From Gammaproteobacteria bacterium (GTDB lineage Bacteria > Pseudomonadota > Gammaproteobacteria > SpSt-1174): DNA of 59,828 nucleotides. Where the stretch lies: positions 1 through 59,828 of the forward strand of contig JARRKE010000007.1 in assembly GCA_037388465.1 (NCBI GenBank), in the 5' to 3' direction. The notes beneath the pieces were generated by a model. It made no database searches. It was not told the origin of the DNA and worked only from the letters and a program-made list of their open reading frames with translations. How positions within the stretch are numbered: position 1 is the first letter of the stretch; every line of letters starts with the position of its first letter. Both the position numbers and the translations under genes were made by a program. Shown in pieces: positions 40,605 to 49,309 of this stretch.

Positions 40605-41303
40605 CTAGTCAGACTGCGCGCCAAGCACGGCGCCGGCCAGCGCTTGAACGCTGACGGCATCCATCCCGGCCCGGAAAGGCAGACGGATCACGGGGCAGGA
40701 GACCCGGGGACGGATCTCGTTCAGATTGTCCATGCCGTCCGGCAGCGGTTCGGGCGTCACCTGGTTCAGAATCACCGCGGCGAGTTTCAGCCCGCGATGG
40801 GCGATCGCCTCGGCACACAGCAGCACATGGTTGATGGTACCCAGCCGGTCGGGGCTCACCAGCAGGAGGGGCAGGTCCAGGCGCTGCGCCAGGTCGGCAT
40901 TCAGTCCATCCTGTGCCAGCGGTGAATAAAAGCCGCCGGCCCCCTCGACCCAGAGAAAATCCTGCGCATCGGCAGCGCAGGCGGATTGCAGATGATCCAG
41001 GGTCAACGGCACCGACTCGAGCGCTGCGGCCCGTGCGGGCGAGAGTGCGTGGCGCAGGCGGATGGGGCAGACGCGCATCAGGTCTTCACGCCTGCCAGCG
41101 GCATCCCACAGGCGGTGAGCGTCCGCCGGTTCCAGTTCACCGTTCTCATTTTCGGTGCATCCCGATTCGACGGGTTTGCGTACGGCGACCCGGTAGCCCT
41201 GTGCGGTTAAAAATTGCGTAACCAGGGTCCCCGTTTCGGTCTTGCCGACTTCGGTGTCGGTGGCGGTGACGAAGATGCCGGTCTTGGCGGGCGAGGTCTG
41301 CAT
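40605..41303 (-). CDS. bioD: Dethiobiotin synthetase
   Basis: BioD closes the ureido ring of biotin from 7,8-diaminopelargonate, CO2 and ATP. The 232-residue protein begins with FVTATDTEVGKTETG, the P-loop of the family, and has RKPVESGC near residue 38 and EGAGGFYSPL near 120. The ATG at 41303 is preferred to one 14 codons upstream, which adds a basic tail not seen in the family. No other bio gene is adjacent, so the pathway genes lie elsewhere. Confidence 0.94.
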   Translation of the reverse strand: MQTSPAKTGIFVTATDTEVGKTETGTLVTQFLTAQGYRVAVRKPVESGCTENENGELEPADAHRLWDAAGRREDLMRVCPIRLRHALSPARAAALESVPLTLDHLQSACAADAQDFLWVEGAGGFYSPLAQDGLNADLAQRLDLPLLLVSPDRLGTINHVLLCAEAIAHRGLKLAAVILNQVTPEPLPDGMDNLNEIRPRVSCPVIRLPFRAGMDAVSVQALAGAVLGAQSD

Positions 41304-41398
41304 GTGGCGGGTGAATAGATGCTTGTAGATGGCTCGGCGAGTCATTCTAACAAGCCGCGTTTATTCTGGAAGGCGTCAGGCGGCAAGGAGCATAGCGC

Positions 41399-41914
41399 AT
41401 GAATCTTTATTTAAGGCTGCTGTGGTTTTGGCTTACGGCAGGGCGACGCGGTGCGGCGGGCCTGTTGGACGCCTGTGGTCTGAACCTGCGTGTCTGGCCG
41501 ACGGACCTGGACACCAACCTTCACATGAACAACGGGCGCTATCTCACCCTCATGGATCTGGGACGCATGGATCTCATTCTGCGTACCGGCTTGTTCAGGG
41601 AGATGCGCAGACGACGCTGGTATCCGGTGGTGGCGGCCATCGATATACGCTATCTGCGCCCGCTCGCGCCATGGCAACGATATACCCTGCGTACCCGCGT
41701 GTTGTGCTGGGACGAGGCGTGGGTATTTCTGGAACAACGCTTCGAAAGCCGAGGCAAGCCCATGGCGCAGGCCGTGGTCAAAGGGCAGTTCCGCCGCGGG
41801 CGCGAACGGGTGGAGACCCGGAAGTTGCTGGAGGCGGTCGGCTGGCAGAACCCTTCACCGCCCATGCCCGAGGCGGTCGCTGCCTGGGTGGAAGGGCATC
41901 CCCACCGGACCTAG
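41399..41914 (+). CDS. Hotdog-fold thioesterase family protein
   Basis: The 171-residue protein has a short hydrophobic N-terminus (MNLYLRLLWFWLTA), then the hotdog pattern WPTDLDTNLHMNNGRYL near residue 34, with the Asp-His-Asn-Tyr arrangement of 4HBT acyl-CoA thioesterases. A second half has a beta-sheet with RFESRGKPMAQAVVKGQFRR. Substrate is unknown; it resembles the THEM6-like branch. It is divergent from bioD and ends two bases before the inverted-repeat element. Confidence 0.78.
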   Translation: MNLYLRLLWFWLTAGRRGAAGLLDACGLNLRVWPTDLDTNLHMNNGRYLTLMDLGRMDLILRTGLFREMRRRRWYPVVAAIDIRYLRPLAPWQRYTLRTRVLCWDEAWVFLEQRFESRGKPMAQAVVKGQFRRGRERVETRKLLEAVGWQNPSPPMPEAVAAWVEGHPHRT

Positions 41915-41915
41915 C

Positions 41916-42051
41916 AGGCTGTTGTTGTCTACTCATGTGGCACGATAGGGCGTCAAAAGCAGGCTCAAAATGCTCATTTACAGTTTGTAAACTGCGCTTT
42001 TTCGCCCGATTTTTCCTTCTCTCGCACTCACCTGAGCGACAATAACAGCCT
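41916..42051. repeat. 136-bp nested inverted-repeat element between convergent genes
   Basis: The ends are near-perfect inverted repeats: AGGCTGTTGTTGTC (41916-41929) and, on the other strand, AGGCTGTTATTGTC (42051-42038), 13 of 14 matching. Inside, GGGCG..AAAAGC faces GC..TTTTTCGCCC, and the centre is the palindrome CAGTTTGTAAACTG (41981-41994). The whole unit can fold into one long hairpin. It occupies exactly the space between the thioesterase stop and the purC stop and has lower GC than its flanks. It resembles a small non-coding mobile (MITE/REP-like) element and could also terminate both convergent transcripts. Confidence 0.7.
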
Positions 42052-42052
42052 A

Positions 42053-42943
42053 CTAAGCCGTAAGGCGGTGCAGGGCCTCGGCGTATTTTTGCGCGGTTTT
42101 TGCTGCGATGTCGGCCGGCAGTTCGGGGCCGGGCGCGGTCTTGTCCCAGTCCAGGGTTTCCAGATAGTCGCGCACGAACTGCTTGTCGAACGAGGGCGGG
42201 CTGATGCCCGGCCGATACTGGTCGGCCGGCCAGAAGCGGGACGAATCGGGCGTCAGCGCCTCGTCGATCAAGTACAGGGTGCCGTCTTCGTCGAGGCCGA
42301 ATTCGAACTTGGTGTCGGCGATGATGATGCCGCGCTCCAGGGCGTAGGCGGCGGCTTCCCGATACAGGGCGAGGCTGACATCGCGGACTTGCGCGGCCAG
42401 TGCCGGCCCCAGGAGTTCCGCGGCGGCAGCGAAATCGATGTTGATATCGTGGTCGCCGGCCTCGGCCTTGGTCGATGGGGTGAAAATCGGTTCAGGCAGG
42501 CGCCCGGCCTGTTCCAGGTTGTCCGGCAGGGGGATGCCGCACACGCTGCCTGTCTGGCGGTATTCCTTCCATCCCGAACCGATCAGGTAGCCGCGCACGA
42601 TAGCTTCGATCGGCAGGGGTTTGAGGCGGCGCACGATGACGCTGCGTCCTTCGAGGGGGCGGCGTTCCTCGGTGTCCGGCAGCACCTCGGCGAGGTCCCG
42701 TCCGGTCAGGTGGTTCGGCACGATGTGTTGCAGCTTGTCGAACCAGAAGTTCGAGATTTGGGTGAGCACCCGGCCTTTGCCCGGAATCGGGGTGGGCAGT
42801 ATGACATCGAAGGCGGAAAGCCGGTCCGTGGTGACGATGAGCATCTCCTCTTCGCCCACGGCGTAAATGTCACGCACCTTGCCGCGCGCGATCAGCGGCA
42901 GGCTGGATACGCTGCTTTCGAACAACGTCGTGGATTCAGTCAT
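42053..42943 (-). CDS. purC: Phosphoribosylaminoimidazole-succinocarboxamide synthase
   Basis: PurC joins CAIR and aspartate with ATP to form SAICAR in purine synthesis. At 296 residues it is the longer form found in many proteobacteria and yeast. Motifs include [13 protein letters not shown] near residue 17, [12 protein letters not shown] near 39, and [17 protein letters not shown] near 114, all around the active site. It overlaps the end of the psiE-like gene by 8 bases. purE and purK lie 3.6 kb away on the other strand. Confidence 0.96.
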   Translation of the reverse strand: MTESTTLFESSVSSLPLIARGKVRDIYAVGEEEMLIVTTDRLSAFDVILPTPIPGKGRVLTQISNFWFDKLQHIVPNHLTGRDLAEVLPDTEERRPLEGRSVIVRRLKPLPIEAIVRGYLIGSGWKEYRQTGSVCGIPLPDNLEQAGRLPEPIFTPSTKAEAGDHDINIDFAAAAELLGPALAAQVRDVSLALYREAAAYALERGIIIADTKFEFGLDEDGTLYLIDEALTPDSSRFWPADQYRPGISPPSFDKQFVRDYLETLDWDKTAPGPELPADIAAKTAQKYAEALHRLTA

Positions 42944-43382
42944 CGCGGTCGTTGGAGATGGTGCGGTCGAGCGATTTTTCGTAGGGGAAGCGGACGTGAC
43001 CGTAACGGATCACCAGGATGGCGCAGGCGATGAGCAGCATGCCGGCGCTGACGGCCAGCAGCTGCCATTCGGTCATGTGTTTGGTATCCAGGATCAGGTG
43101 CCGCGCCAGTGCGACGATGGCGATGTACAGTGGCATACGTACCGGCAGTGCGCCGGAGGTCATGTACACCGCGACCATGGTGAAGACCTCGAGGTAAATG
43201 AACAGCAACAGCAGGTCGGCCAGGGTGACTTCGCGGGCCTCGGCCATGAGGTAGATTTCCTGGCCGCCGGCGATGATGGTGGCAATGGCGATAATGATGA
43301 GCGCGCCGATCTGAATGAAATCGAGGCTTTTGCGGGCCCAGCGAGGTGCGGTGTTGCGGTTGGAGTCGGTCATGCGAGGCAT
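42936..43382 (-). CDS. PsiE-family (phosphate-starvation-inducible) membrane protein
   Basis: The 148-residue protein has four membrane helices ([49 protein letters not shown] and [18 protein letters not shown]), matching the small PsiE family. E. coli psiE responds to phosphate starvation, but the molecular role is unknown. The start is uncertain: ATG at 43382 or 43373 fit better than the far-upstream one. It ends inside the start of purC, so both are likely one transcript. Confidence 0.75.
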   Translation of the reverse strand: MPRMTDSNRNTAPRWARKSLDFIQIGALIIIAIATIIAGGQEIYLMAEAREVTLADLLLLFIYLEVFTMVAVYMTSGALPVRMPLYIAIVALARHLILDTKHMTEWQLLAVSAGMLLIACAILVIRYGHVRFPYEKSLDRTISNDRDD

Positions 43383-43497
43383 GATAGTGAGACCGTTGGT
43401 TCGCCACAAGCACCGGATTTACTGCCGTCAGCGAATTGACGGGCGCGCAGGGCGGGTCTAGCATTCGCCGTTTTGGCCGGCCTTTTAAAGAATAATC

Positions 43498-44064
43498 ATG
43501 TCCGCGCTCCTCAAAGTCTCACGTGCGATCGACGTCTTCAATGGCTGGATCGGGCGGCTCATCTTCTGGCTGGTCCTGCTGATGATCCTGGTCGGCGTTT
43601 ACAACGCCACGGTCCGTTATCTGGGCGGTTTCATCGGTCACAATCTGAGTTCGAATGCCTATCTCGAGCTGCAGTGGTATTTCTTCGGCGCCATCTTCAT
43701 GCTGGGCGCATCCTACGCCCTGCAGAAGAACGCCCATGTGCGGGTCGATATCATCTATGCGCGGTTCTCCCCCAAGGGGCGTGCCTGGATAGACCTGATC
43801 GGCACCCTCGTCTTTCTGCTGCCGTTCTCCATCCTCGTGTTCTGGCTGTCGCTGCACTGGGTGGAGTTCTCCTGGCGTATCCATGAGACCTCTTCCAACC
43901 CGGGCGGGCTGCCGCGCTATCCGATCAAAACAGTGGTGCCGGTCGCCTTCGTGCTGCTGATCCTCCAGGGCGTCTCGCAGATCATCAAGGCGGTGGCCGT
44001 GATCCGCGGCCTGATACCGGACATGTTCCCCGAAGAAAACGATACCAAGGAGCCCAATCTGTGA
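43498..44064 (+). CDS. dctQ: TRAP transporter small permease (DctQ-type)
   Basis: The 188-residue inner-membrane protein has four helices, with the first at about residues 20-42 and the second near 58-78, matching the DctQ family. TRAP transporters take up organic acids or related solutes with a Na+ or H+ gradient. It overlaps the following large permease by 4 bases (GTGA) and heads a dctQ-dctM-dctP-purE-purK run. Confidence 0.9.
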   Translation: MSALLKVSRAIDVFNGWIGRLIFWLVLLMILVGVYNATVRYLGGFIGHNLSSNAYLELQWYFFGAIFMLGASYALQKNAHVRVDIIYARFSPKGRAWIDLIGTLVFLLPFSILVFWLSLHWVEFSWRIHETSSNPGGLPRYPIKTVVPVAFVLLILQGVSQIIKAVAVIRGLIPDMFPEENDTKEPNL

Positions 44065-45383
44065 GCGTCGACTGGATCGGCGGGGTGATGTTCCTCGTCG
44101 CGCTGTTGTTCATATTCAGTGGTTATCCGGTGGCGTTTGCTCTGGGCGGCACGGCCCTGGCCTTCGTGCCGCTCGGCATCTGGATGGGGTATTTCGATGC
44201 GTCCTGGCTGCAGGCGCTGCCGCAGCAGGTGTTCCGCATCATGGACAACTACACCCTGCTGGCGGTGCCCTTCTTTATCTATATGGGGACCATGCTGGAG
44301 AAATCGGGGCTGGCCGAGGACCTGTTGAAGACCATGGGCCAGCTGTTCGGCTCTTTGCGCGGTGGGCTGGCACTTTCCGTGGTGGTGGTCGGTACCCTGC
44401 TGGCGGCGGCCACCGGCGTGGTCGGGGCGACCGTGGTGGCGATGGGCATGATCTCCCTGCCGGTCATGATGCGCTACGGCTACGACAAAAAGCTCTCCAC
44501 CGGCATCATCGCCGCCTCGGGCACCCTGGGGCAGGTCATTCCGCCGAGTATCGTCCTGATCGTTCTGGGCGACCAACTGGGCGTTTCGGTGGGCAGCCTG
44601 TTCCTGGGGGCGTTGCTGCCCGGCTTGTTGCTGGCCGGGATGTACGCCTTGTACGCGGGCGGCGTGGCCTATTTTCGGCCTGAAACCGCGCCGGCCCTGC
44701 CTGAGGAGGCACGGGCCAAGGACCGCGGCGACCTGATGCGCCGGGTCGGTCTGGTGATGATCCCGCCGCTGGCGCTGATCCTGGCCGTGCTCGGCTCGAT
44801 TTTCGCCGGGATCGCCACCCCGACGGAGGCGGGCGCCTTCGGCGCGGTCGGTGCGATGATTCTGGCCGCCGTCAATCGCCGCCTGAACCTGAAAACCCTG
44901 CTCGGCACCATGGATGTCACCACCCGTCTGACGGCCATGGTGTTGTTTATCCTGGTCGGTTCGCGGGCCTTCTCGCTGGTGTTCCGCGGCTTCAACGGCG
45001 ACCTGTGGGTCGACAGCTTCCTGACCAGCATGCCCGGCGGCGAGATCGGCTTTTTGCTGATGGCCAACCTGGTGATCTTTATCCTGGGTTTCTTTATCGA
45101 TTTCTTCGAGATCGCGTTTATCGTGCTGCCGCTGCTGGCGCCCTCGGCGGCGCACATGGGCGTCGACATGCTCTGGTTCGGGGTGATGATCGCCATGAAC
45201 CTGCAGACATCTTTCCTTACCCCGCCCTTCGGGTTTTCGCTATTCTATTTGCGGGGAGTGACCCCTCCCTCGATAAGCACGGGGCAGATTTATCGTGGTG
45301 TACTGCCCTTCATCGCCATCCAGCTCATCGGGCTGGCATTGGTCATTTTCTTCCCGCAGTTGGTACACCTGTTGGGAGCCTGA
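44061..45383 (+). CDS. dctM: TRAP transporter large permease (DctM-type)
   Basis: The 440-residue integral membrane protein has about a dozen hydrophobic helices and typical DctM signatures, such as PFFIYMGTMLEKSGLAEDLL near residue 71 and the substrate-path stretch ASGTLGQVIPPSIVLIVLG near 152. It forms the transport channel. It begins with GTG inside the dctQ stop and ends 46 bp before dctP. Confidence 0.93.
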   Translation: MSVDWIGGVMFLVALLFIFSGYPVAFALGGTALAFVPLGIWMGYFDASWLQALPQQVFRIMDNYTLLAVPFFIYMGTMLEKSGLAEDLLKTMGQLFGSLRGGLALSVVVVGTLLAAATGVVGATVVAMGMISLPVMMRYGYDKKLSTGIIAASGTLGQVIPPSIVLIVLGDQLGVSVGSLFLGALLPGLLLAGMYALYAGGVAYFRPETAPALPEEARAKDRGDLMRRVGLVMIPPLALILAVLGSIFAGIATPTEAGAFGAVGAMILAAVNRRLNLKTLLGTMDVTTRLTAMVLFILVGSRAFSLVFRGFNGDLWVDSFLTSMPGGEIGFLLMANLVIFILGFFIDFFEIAFIVLPLLAPSAAHMGVDMLWFGVMIAMNLQTSFLTPPFGFSLFYLRGVTPPSISTGQIYRGVLPFIAIQLIGLALVIFFPQLVHLLGA

Positions 45384-45429
45384 GGCTCAGACGCTGCGGG
45401 CCGGAGTTGATTGAGGAGGAGATAAGAAC

Positions 45430-46533
45430 ATGAAACGCAGAGACTTTCTCAAGAAGGTGGGTACCGGTGCCGTCGCAGGTGCAGGTCTGGCGGCGGCGCC
45501 TTACGTGAAGGCGGACAGCCCCCGTCTGCGCTGGCGCATGGCGACCAGCTGGCCGGTCAGTCTGGATACGATCTACGGCGGCGCGACCGATGTCGCCAAG
45601 CGTGTGGCCGAGCTGACCGACGGCAAGTTCCAGATCCGCCCCTACGCGGCGGGCGAGATCGTGGGCGGCCTGCAGGTGCTGGATGCCGTGTCCCAGGGCA
45701 CGACGCAGATGGGCCATACCGCTTCTTATTACTACATCGGCAAGAATCCGTCGTTGGCTTTCGATTCGACCCTGCCGTTCGGTTTCAACGCCCGCCAGCA
45801 GTACGCCTGGCAGATGCACAACGGCGGCAACGACCTGCTGAACAAGCTGGTGTTCTCGCAGTTCAACATTCGCTCGCTGCCGGCCGGCAACACTGGCGGC
45901 CAGATGGGCGGCTGGTTCCGCAAACCTGTGCCGAATCTGAAGGCCCTGAACGGCATCAAGATGCGTATTCCCGGTTTCGGTGGCCAGGTCATGGCCCGCA
46001 TGGGCGTGAATGTGCAGACCCTGGCCGGCGGGGATATCTACCCTGCGCTGGAGCGTGGCGTCATCGATGCCACCGAATTTGTCGGCCCGTACGATGACGA
46101 GAAGCTGGGCTTTTACCAGGTGGCCAAGTATTACTATGCGCCGAGCTGGTGGGAGCCGAACACCCAGCTGTCGCTGTACATCAACCAGGATGCCTGGAAC
46201 AAGCTGCCCAAGGAGTATCAGGCGGCGGTGGCCTGTGCGGCGGCCGAGGCGAACCAGAACATGCTGTCCAAGTACGATGCCCTGAATCCGGTGGCCCTCA
46301 AGAGTCTGCTGTCCAAGGGCGTCAAGCTCGAGACCTACAGCAACGACATCCTCGAGGCCGCGCAGAAGCACGCCATGGATATCTACAGCGAACTGAACCA
46401 GAAGGACAAGACCTGGCGCCAGATCTTCGAGAACTGGATCAAGTTCCGCAACATGGAGTACGCTTGGTTCAATGCGAACGAACTGCGCTTTGCGGATTTT
46501 GCCTTTCCGCAGGCCGGCCTGAAGGATCTCTGA
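45430..46533 (+). CDS. dctP: TRAP transporter solute-binding protein (DctP-type), Tat-exported
   Basis: The 367-residue protein carries a twin-arginine signal (MKRRDFLKKVGTGAVAGAGLAAAP) with cleavage around residues 25-30. The mature part is a DctP-type binding protein: RMATSWPVSLDTIYGGA near residue 37, MGGWFRKPVPNLKALNGIKMRIPG near 158 containing the conserved Arg that binds a carboxylate, and DATEFVGPYDDEKLGF near 214. Export by Tat suggests folding before export. The ligand is unknown. GAGGAGG precedes the ATG. Its stop is only three bases from purE. Confidence 0.92.
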   Translation: MKRRDFLKKVGTGAVAGAGLAAAPYVKADSPRLRWRMATSWPVSLDTIYGGATDVAKRVAELTDGKFQIRPYAAGEIVGGLQVLDAVSQGTTQMGHTASYYYIGKNPSLAFDSTLPFGFNARQQYAWQMHNGGNDLLNKLVFSQFNIRSLPAGNTGGQMGGWFRKPVPNLKALNGIKMRIPGFGGQVMARMGVNVQTLAGGDIYPALERGVIDATEFVGPYDDEKLGFYQVAKYYYAPSWWEPNTQLSLYINQDAWNKLPKEYQAAVACAAAEANQNMLSKYDALNPVALKSLLSKGVKLETYSNDILEAAQKHAMDIYSELNQKDKTWRQIFENWIKFRNMEYAWFNANELRFADFAFPQAGLKDL

Positions 46534-46536
46534 TCC

Positions 46537-47034
46537 ATGGCGGGGCACCCTCTGGTCGGTGTAGTGATGGGCTCGGACAGCGATTGGTTCGTGATGCGCC
46601 ATGCGGTCGAGCAGCTCGAACACTTCGGCGTGCCGCATGAATACCGGGTGGTTTCCGCGCATCGCACGCCCGATCTGCTGTTCGAGTACGCCGAGAATGC
46701 GGCCTCGCGCGGCCTGCGTTGCCTGATCGCGGGCGCCGGCGGCGCCGCGCATCTGCCCGGCATGCTCGCGGCCAAGACCGCGCTGCCCGTCCTCGGGGTG
46801 CCCGTGCCGACGCGTTATCTCAAGGGGCAGGATTCGCTGTTCTCCATCGTGCAAATGCCCAAGGGCGTGCCGGTGGCGACCTTTGCCATCGGCGAGGCCG
46901 GCGCGGCGAACGCCGGCTTGTTCGCCGTCTCCATCCTGGCCGGCGAGGACAAGGCGCTCGCCGAGCGTCTGCACGGTTTCAGGCAGGCGCTGCGCGACAG
47001 CGTGCTGGGCATGCAGCTGCCGCCGGCGGAATGA
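46537..47034 (+). CDS. purE: N5-carboxyaminoimidazole ribonucleotide mutase
   Basis: PurE converts N5-CAIR to CAIR in purine synthesis. The 165-residue class I enzyme has the start [20 protein letters not shown], the active-site [16 protein letters not shown] near residue 40, and [18 protein letters not shown] near 67. It ends in an ATGA overlap with purK. It starts just three bases after the dctP stop, so it is probably read from the TRAP promoter or an internal one. Confidence 0.97.
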   Translation: MAGHPLVGVVMGSDSDWFVMRHAVEQLEHFGVPHEYRVVSAHRTPDLLFEYAENAASRGLRCLIAGAGGAAHLPGMLAAKTALPVLGVPVPTRYLKGQDSLFSIVQMPKGVPVATFAIGEAGAANAGLFAVSILAGEDKALAERLHGFRQALRDSVLGMQLPPAE

Positions 47035-48170
47035 GCTCGGCGGGTCCTATCCTGCCGGGCGCCACGCTCGGCATCCTGGGTGGCGGGCAGTTGGGCCGCA
47101 TGTTTACGGTCGCGGCCCGTACCCTGGGTTATCACGTGGTCGTGCTCGATCCCGACGCCGACAGTCCGGCGGGACGCATGGCGGACGAACACCTGCACGC
47201 CGCCTATACCGATACCTGGGCGCTGGATCAGCTGGCCGCCACGTGTGCGGCGATTACCACTGAGTTCGAAAACATCCCCGCCGCCGTGATGGAGCGGCTG
47301 GCGCAAAGCGTTCCGGTGCGTCCGTCCGCGACGGCGCTGTCCAAGACCCAGAACCGCATTCACGAAAAGACCTTCATCCAGCAGACCGGACTGGCGACGG
47401 CCCCGTTTCATGCCGTCGAGAGCGAGGTGGACCTGGAGCAGGCCTTCGCCGCCGTCGGGGCACCCGCCATTCTCAAGCGCGCTTCACTGGGCTACGACGG
47501 CAAAGGGCAGGTCGGCGTCGACAGTCTGGCGACATTACAGCAGGGCTTTGCCGACCTGGGGGGCGTGCCCTGCGTGCTGGAGCGGCGCGTCCAACTCGAA
47601 CGCGAGGTCTCGGTGGTGCTGGCGCGCAACTGCCACGGCGAGTCGCGCTGTTACCCGGTGGCCGAGAATCGCCATGTGGGGGGCATTCTGCACACCAGTA
47701 TCGTGCCCGCCCGGGTGCCCGAGGCGCTGGCGAATCAGGCGCAGGTCATGGCGGTGCAACTGGCGGACGCTTTGGATTACTGCGGTGTGCTGGCGGTGGA
47801 GTTTTTTGTCGTCGACGGGCAGTTGCTGGTGAACGAGCTGGCGCCCCGGCCACACAACAGCGGTCACTACACCCTCGATGCCTGCGTCACCTCCCAGTTC
47901 GAGCAGCAGGTGCGCATGGTCTGCGGCCTGCCGTTCGGCGATACCCGCCTGCTGTCGCCGGTCGTGATGGTCAACCTGCTGGGAGATTTGTGGGGCGCGA
48001 CACAGCCGGACTGGCTGGCCCTGCTCAGCGATGCCAGCGCCAAGCTGCATCTCTACGGCAAGCGCGAGGCCCGTCCGGGCCGCAAGATGGGGCATTTCTG
48101 CGTCCTGGACACCAACGTGGACGATGCCCTGACGCGGGCCGACGCCCTGTTCAGCCAACTCGCGGGCTAA
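47031..48170 (+). CDS. purK: N5-carboxyaminoimidazole ribonucleotide synthase
   Basis: PurK carboxylates AIR with bicarbonate and ATP to N5-CAIR, feeding PurE. The 379-residue ATP-grasp protein opens with [20 protein letters not shown], and has [14 protein letters not shown]-like [15 protein letters not shown] near residue 143 and [20 protein letters not shown] near 266. The start at 47031 overlaps the purE stop; a longer reading within purE is discarded. It is convergent with cbbR. Confidence 0.96.
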   Translation: MSSAGPILPGATLGILGGGQLGRMFTVAARTLGYHVVVLDPDADSPAGRMADEHLHAAYTDTWALDQLAATCAAITTEFENIPAAVMERLAQSVPVRPSATALSKTQNRIHEKTFIQQTGLATAPFHAVESEVDLEQAFAAVGAPAILKRASLGYDGKGQVGVDSLATLQQGFADLGGVPCVLERRVQLEREVSVVLARNCHGESRCYPVAENRHVGGILHTSIVPARVPEALANQAQVMAVQLADALDYCGVLAVEFFVVDGQLLVNELAPRPHNSGHYTLDACVTSQFEQQVRMVCGLPFGDTRLLSPVVMVNLLGDLWGATQPDWLALLSDASAKLHLYGKREARPGRKMGHFCVLDTNVDDALTRADALFSQLAG

Positions 48171-48215
48171 GCCCTCTTCTTTAAAATTCCTTTTCCCTTC
48201 GCTCGGTGCGACCCG

Positions 48216-49142
48216 TCACGCCTGCGGGCGTGCCGGTATGAGGGACTTGGCGTAACCGCGGGCCTCGTCCAGGACAAAGGCGCGGAACGCCAGCGCCACC
48301 GGGGACAGGCGCTTGCCCTTGCGGAACACCAGATACCAGTGGCGGATAATCGGGAAGTCCTCCACATCCAGCGTGACGAGTCGTCCGGTTTCCAGTTCCA
48401 GCGCGGCGGTATGAATGGAGATGATGCCGAGACCGAGACCGGCTTCGACCGCCTGTTTGATGGCCTCGTTACTGCTCATCTCCATCCCGGTCGGCAGGGG
48501 CATACCGTGAAGGGCGAAAAACCGCTCGATCGCACCCCGCGTTCCCGAACCCAGTTCGCGCACCACGAAGGTTTCCTCGGCGAGGTCCTGCAACGGAATG
48601 TTGCGGCGTGAGGCCAGCGGGTGTTCGGGAGAGGCGACGATTACCAGCGGGTTTTCCATGAAGGCGAGGGCCTCCAGATCCATGCCGGACGGCGGTTCGC
48701 CCATGATGACGAGGTCGGTTTCGTTGTTCTCCAGCTGCCGCAACAGGCTTTCCCGGTTGGTGACGTCCAGGCTGACCGTGACGCCTTCGAAGCGGTGGGA
48801 GAAATCCGCCAGCAGGCGGGTGGTGAAGTAATTGGCCGTGGTCGCCACCGAGATATTGAGGTGGCCGCGCTGCCCGCCCTTGAGGGTGGCGATGACGTCG
48901 CCGGCCTCTTTGACCAGACCGGAGATGCGCCGGCCATAGTCGAACATTTCCTGACCGGCCTCGGTGAGAAAGATGCGTTTGCCGACCTGCTCGAACAGCG
49001 GCAGGCCGAGATTGTCCTCCAGCTGCTTGACCTGCATGGAGACCGCGGGCTGGGTGAGATGCAGCTCCTCCGCCGCACGGGTGAAGCTCAGATGCCGTGC
49101 CACCGCCTCGAAAACCTGAATCTGACGTAGGGTGAGATGCAT
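48216..49142 (-). CDS. cbbR: LysR-type regulator CbbR
   Basis: The 308-residue regulator has the N-terminal LysR helix-turn-helix (TLRQIQVFEAVARHLSF, then TQPAVSMQVKQLE near residue 34) and a C-terminal ligand-binding domain. It is divergent from cbbL, the hallmark of CbbR, which activates cbb operons in response to metabolites such as RuBP, PEP or NADPH, depending on species. The ATG at 49142 begins MHLTLRQ; a longer in-frame extension into the operator is not credible. The operator and promoter between the genes are described separately. Confidence 0.93.
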   Translation of the reverse strand: MHLTLRQIQVFEAVARHLSFTRAAEELHLTQPAVSMQVKQLEDNLGLPLFEQVGKRIFLTEAGQEMFDYGRRISGLVKEAGDVIATLKGGQRGHLNISVATTANYFTTRLLADFSHRFEGVTVSLDVTNRESLLRQLENNETDLVIMGEPPSGMDLEALAFMENPLVIVASPEHPLASRRNIPLQDLAEETFVVRELGSGTRGAIERFFALHGMPLPTGMEMSSNEAIKQAVEAGLGLGIISIHTAALELETGRLVTLDVEDFPIIRHWYLVFRKGKRLSPVALAFRAFVLDEARGYAKSLIPARPQA

Positions 49143-49157
49143 GATGAATAGATTAAA

Positions 49158-49189
49158 CCATAAATTAATACTTATGGTAATAATCATAA
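49158..49189. promoter_or_regulatory. CbbR operator
   Basis: CCATAA (49158-49163) and TTATGG (49172-49177) form a perfect inverted repeat with an 8-bp spacer, fitting the TNA-N7/8-TNA pattern described for CbbR sites. A third half-site CATAA (49185-49189) forms a second dyad with TTATG. The cluster lies just upstream of the cbbL -35 box and beside the cbbR start, the usual location for activation and autorepression. Confidence 0.65.
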
Positions 49190-49197
49190 ATCCTGAA

Positions 49198-49225
49198 TTG
49201 TGTTGATGGAACGCGTTGCTATACT
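49198..49225 (+). promoter_or_regulatory. cbbL promoter
   Basis: TTGTGT (49198-49203), 16 bp, TATACT (49220-49225) gives a sigma-70 promoter with a weak -35 and strong -10, as expected for an activator-dependent gene. The start would be near 49232, giving a leader of about 78 nt. GGGAGGAA at 49295-49302 is the cbbL ribosome-binding site. Confidence 0.6.
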
Positions 49226-49309
49226 TCCATTCCCACTTGGCCGGAGCAGCAGTTTCCCGGCATCGGGTGCACCGAATTTTTTTGAACCCCTATTTGGGAG
49301 GAAGCCATC

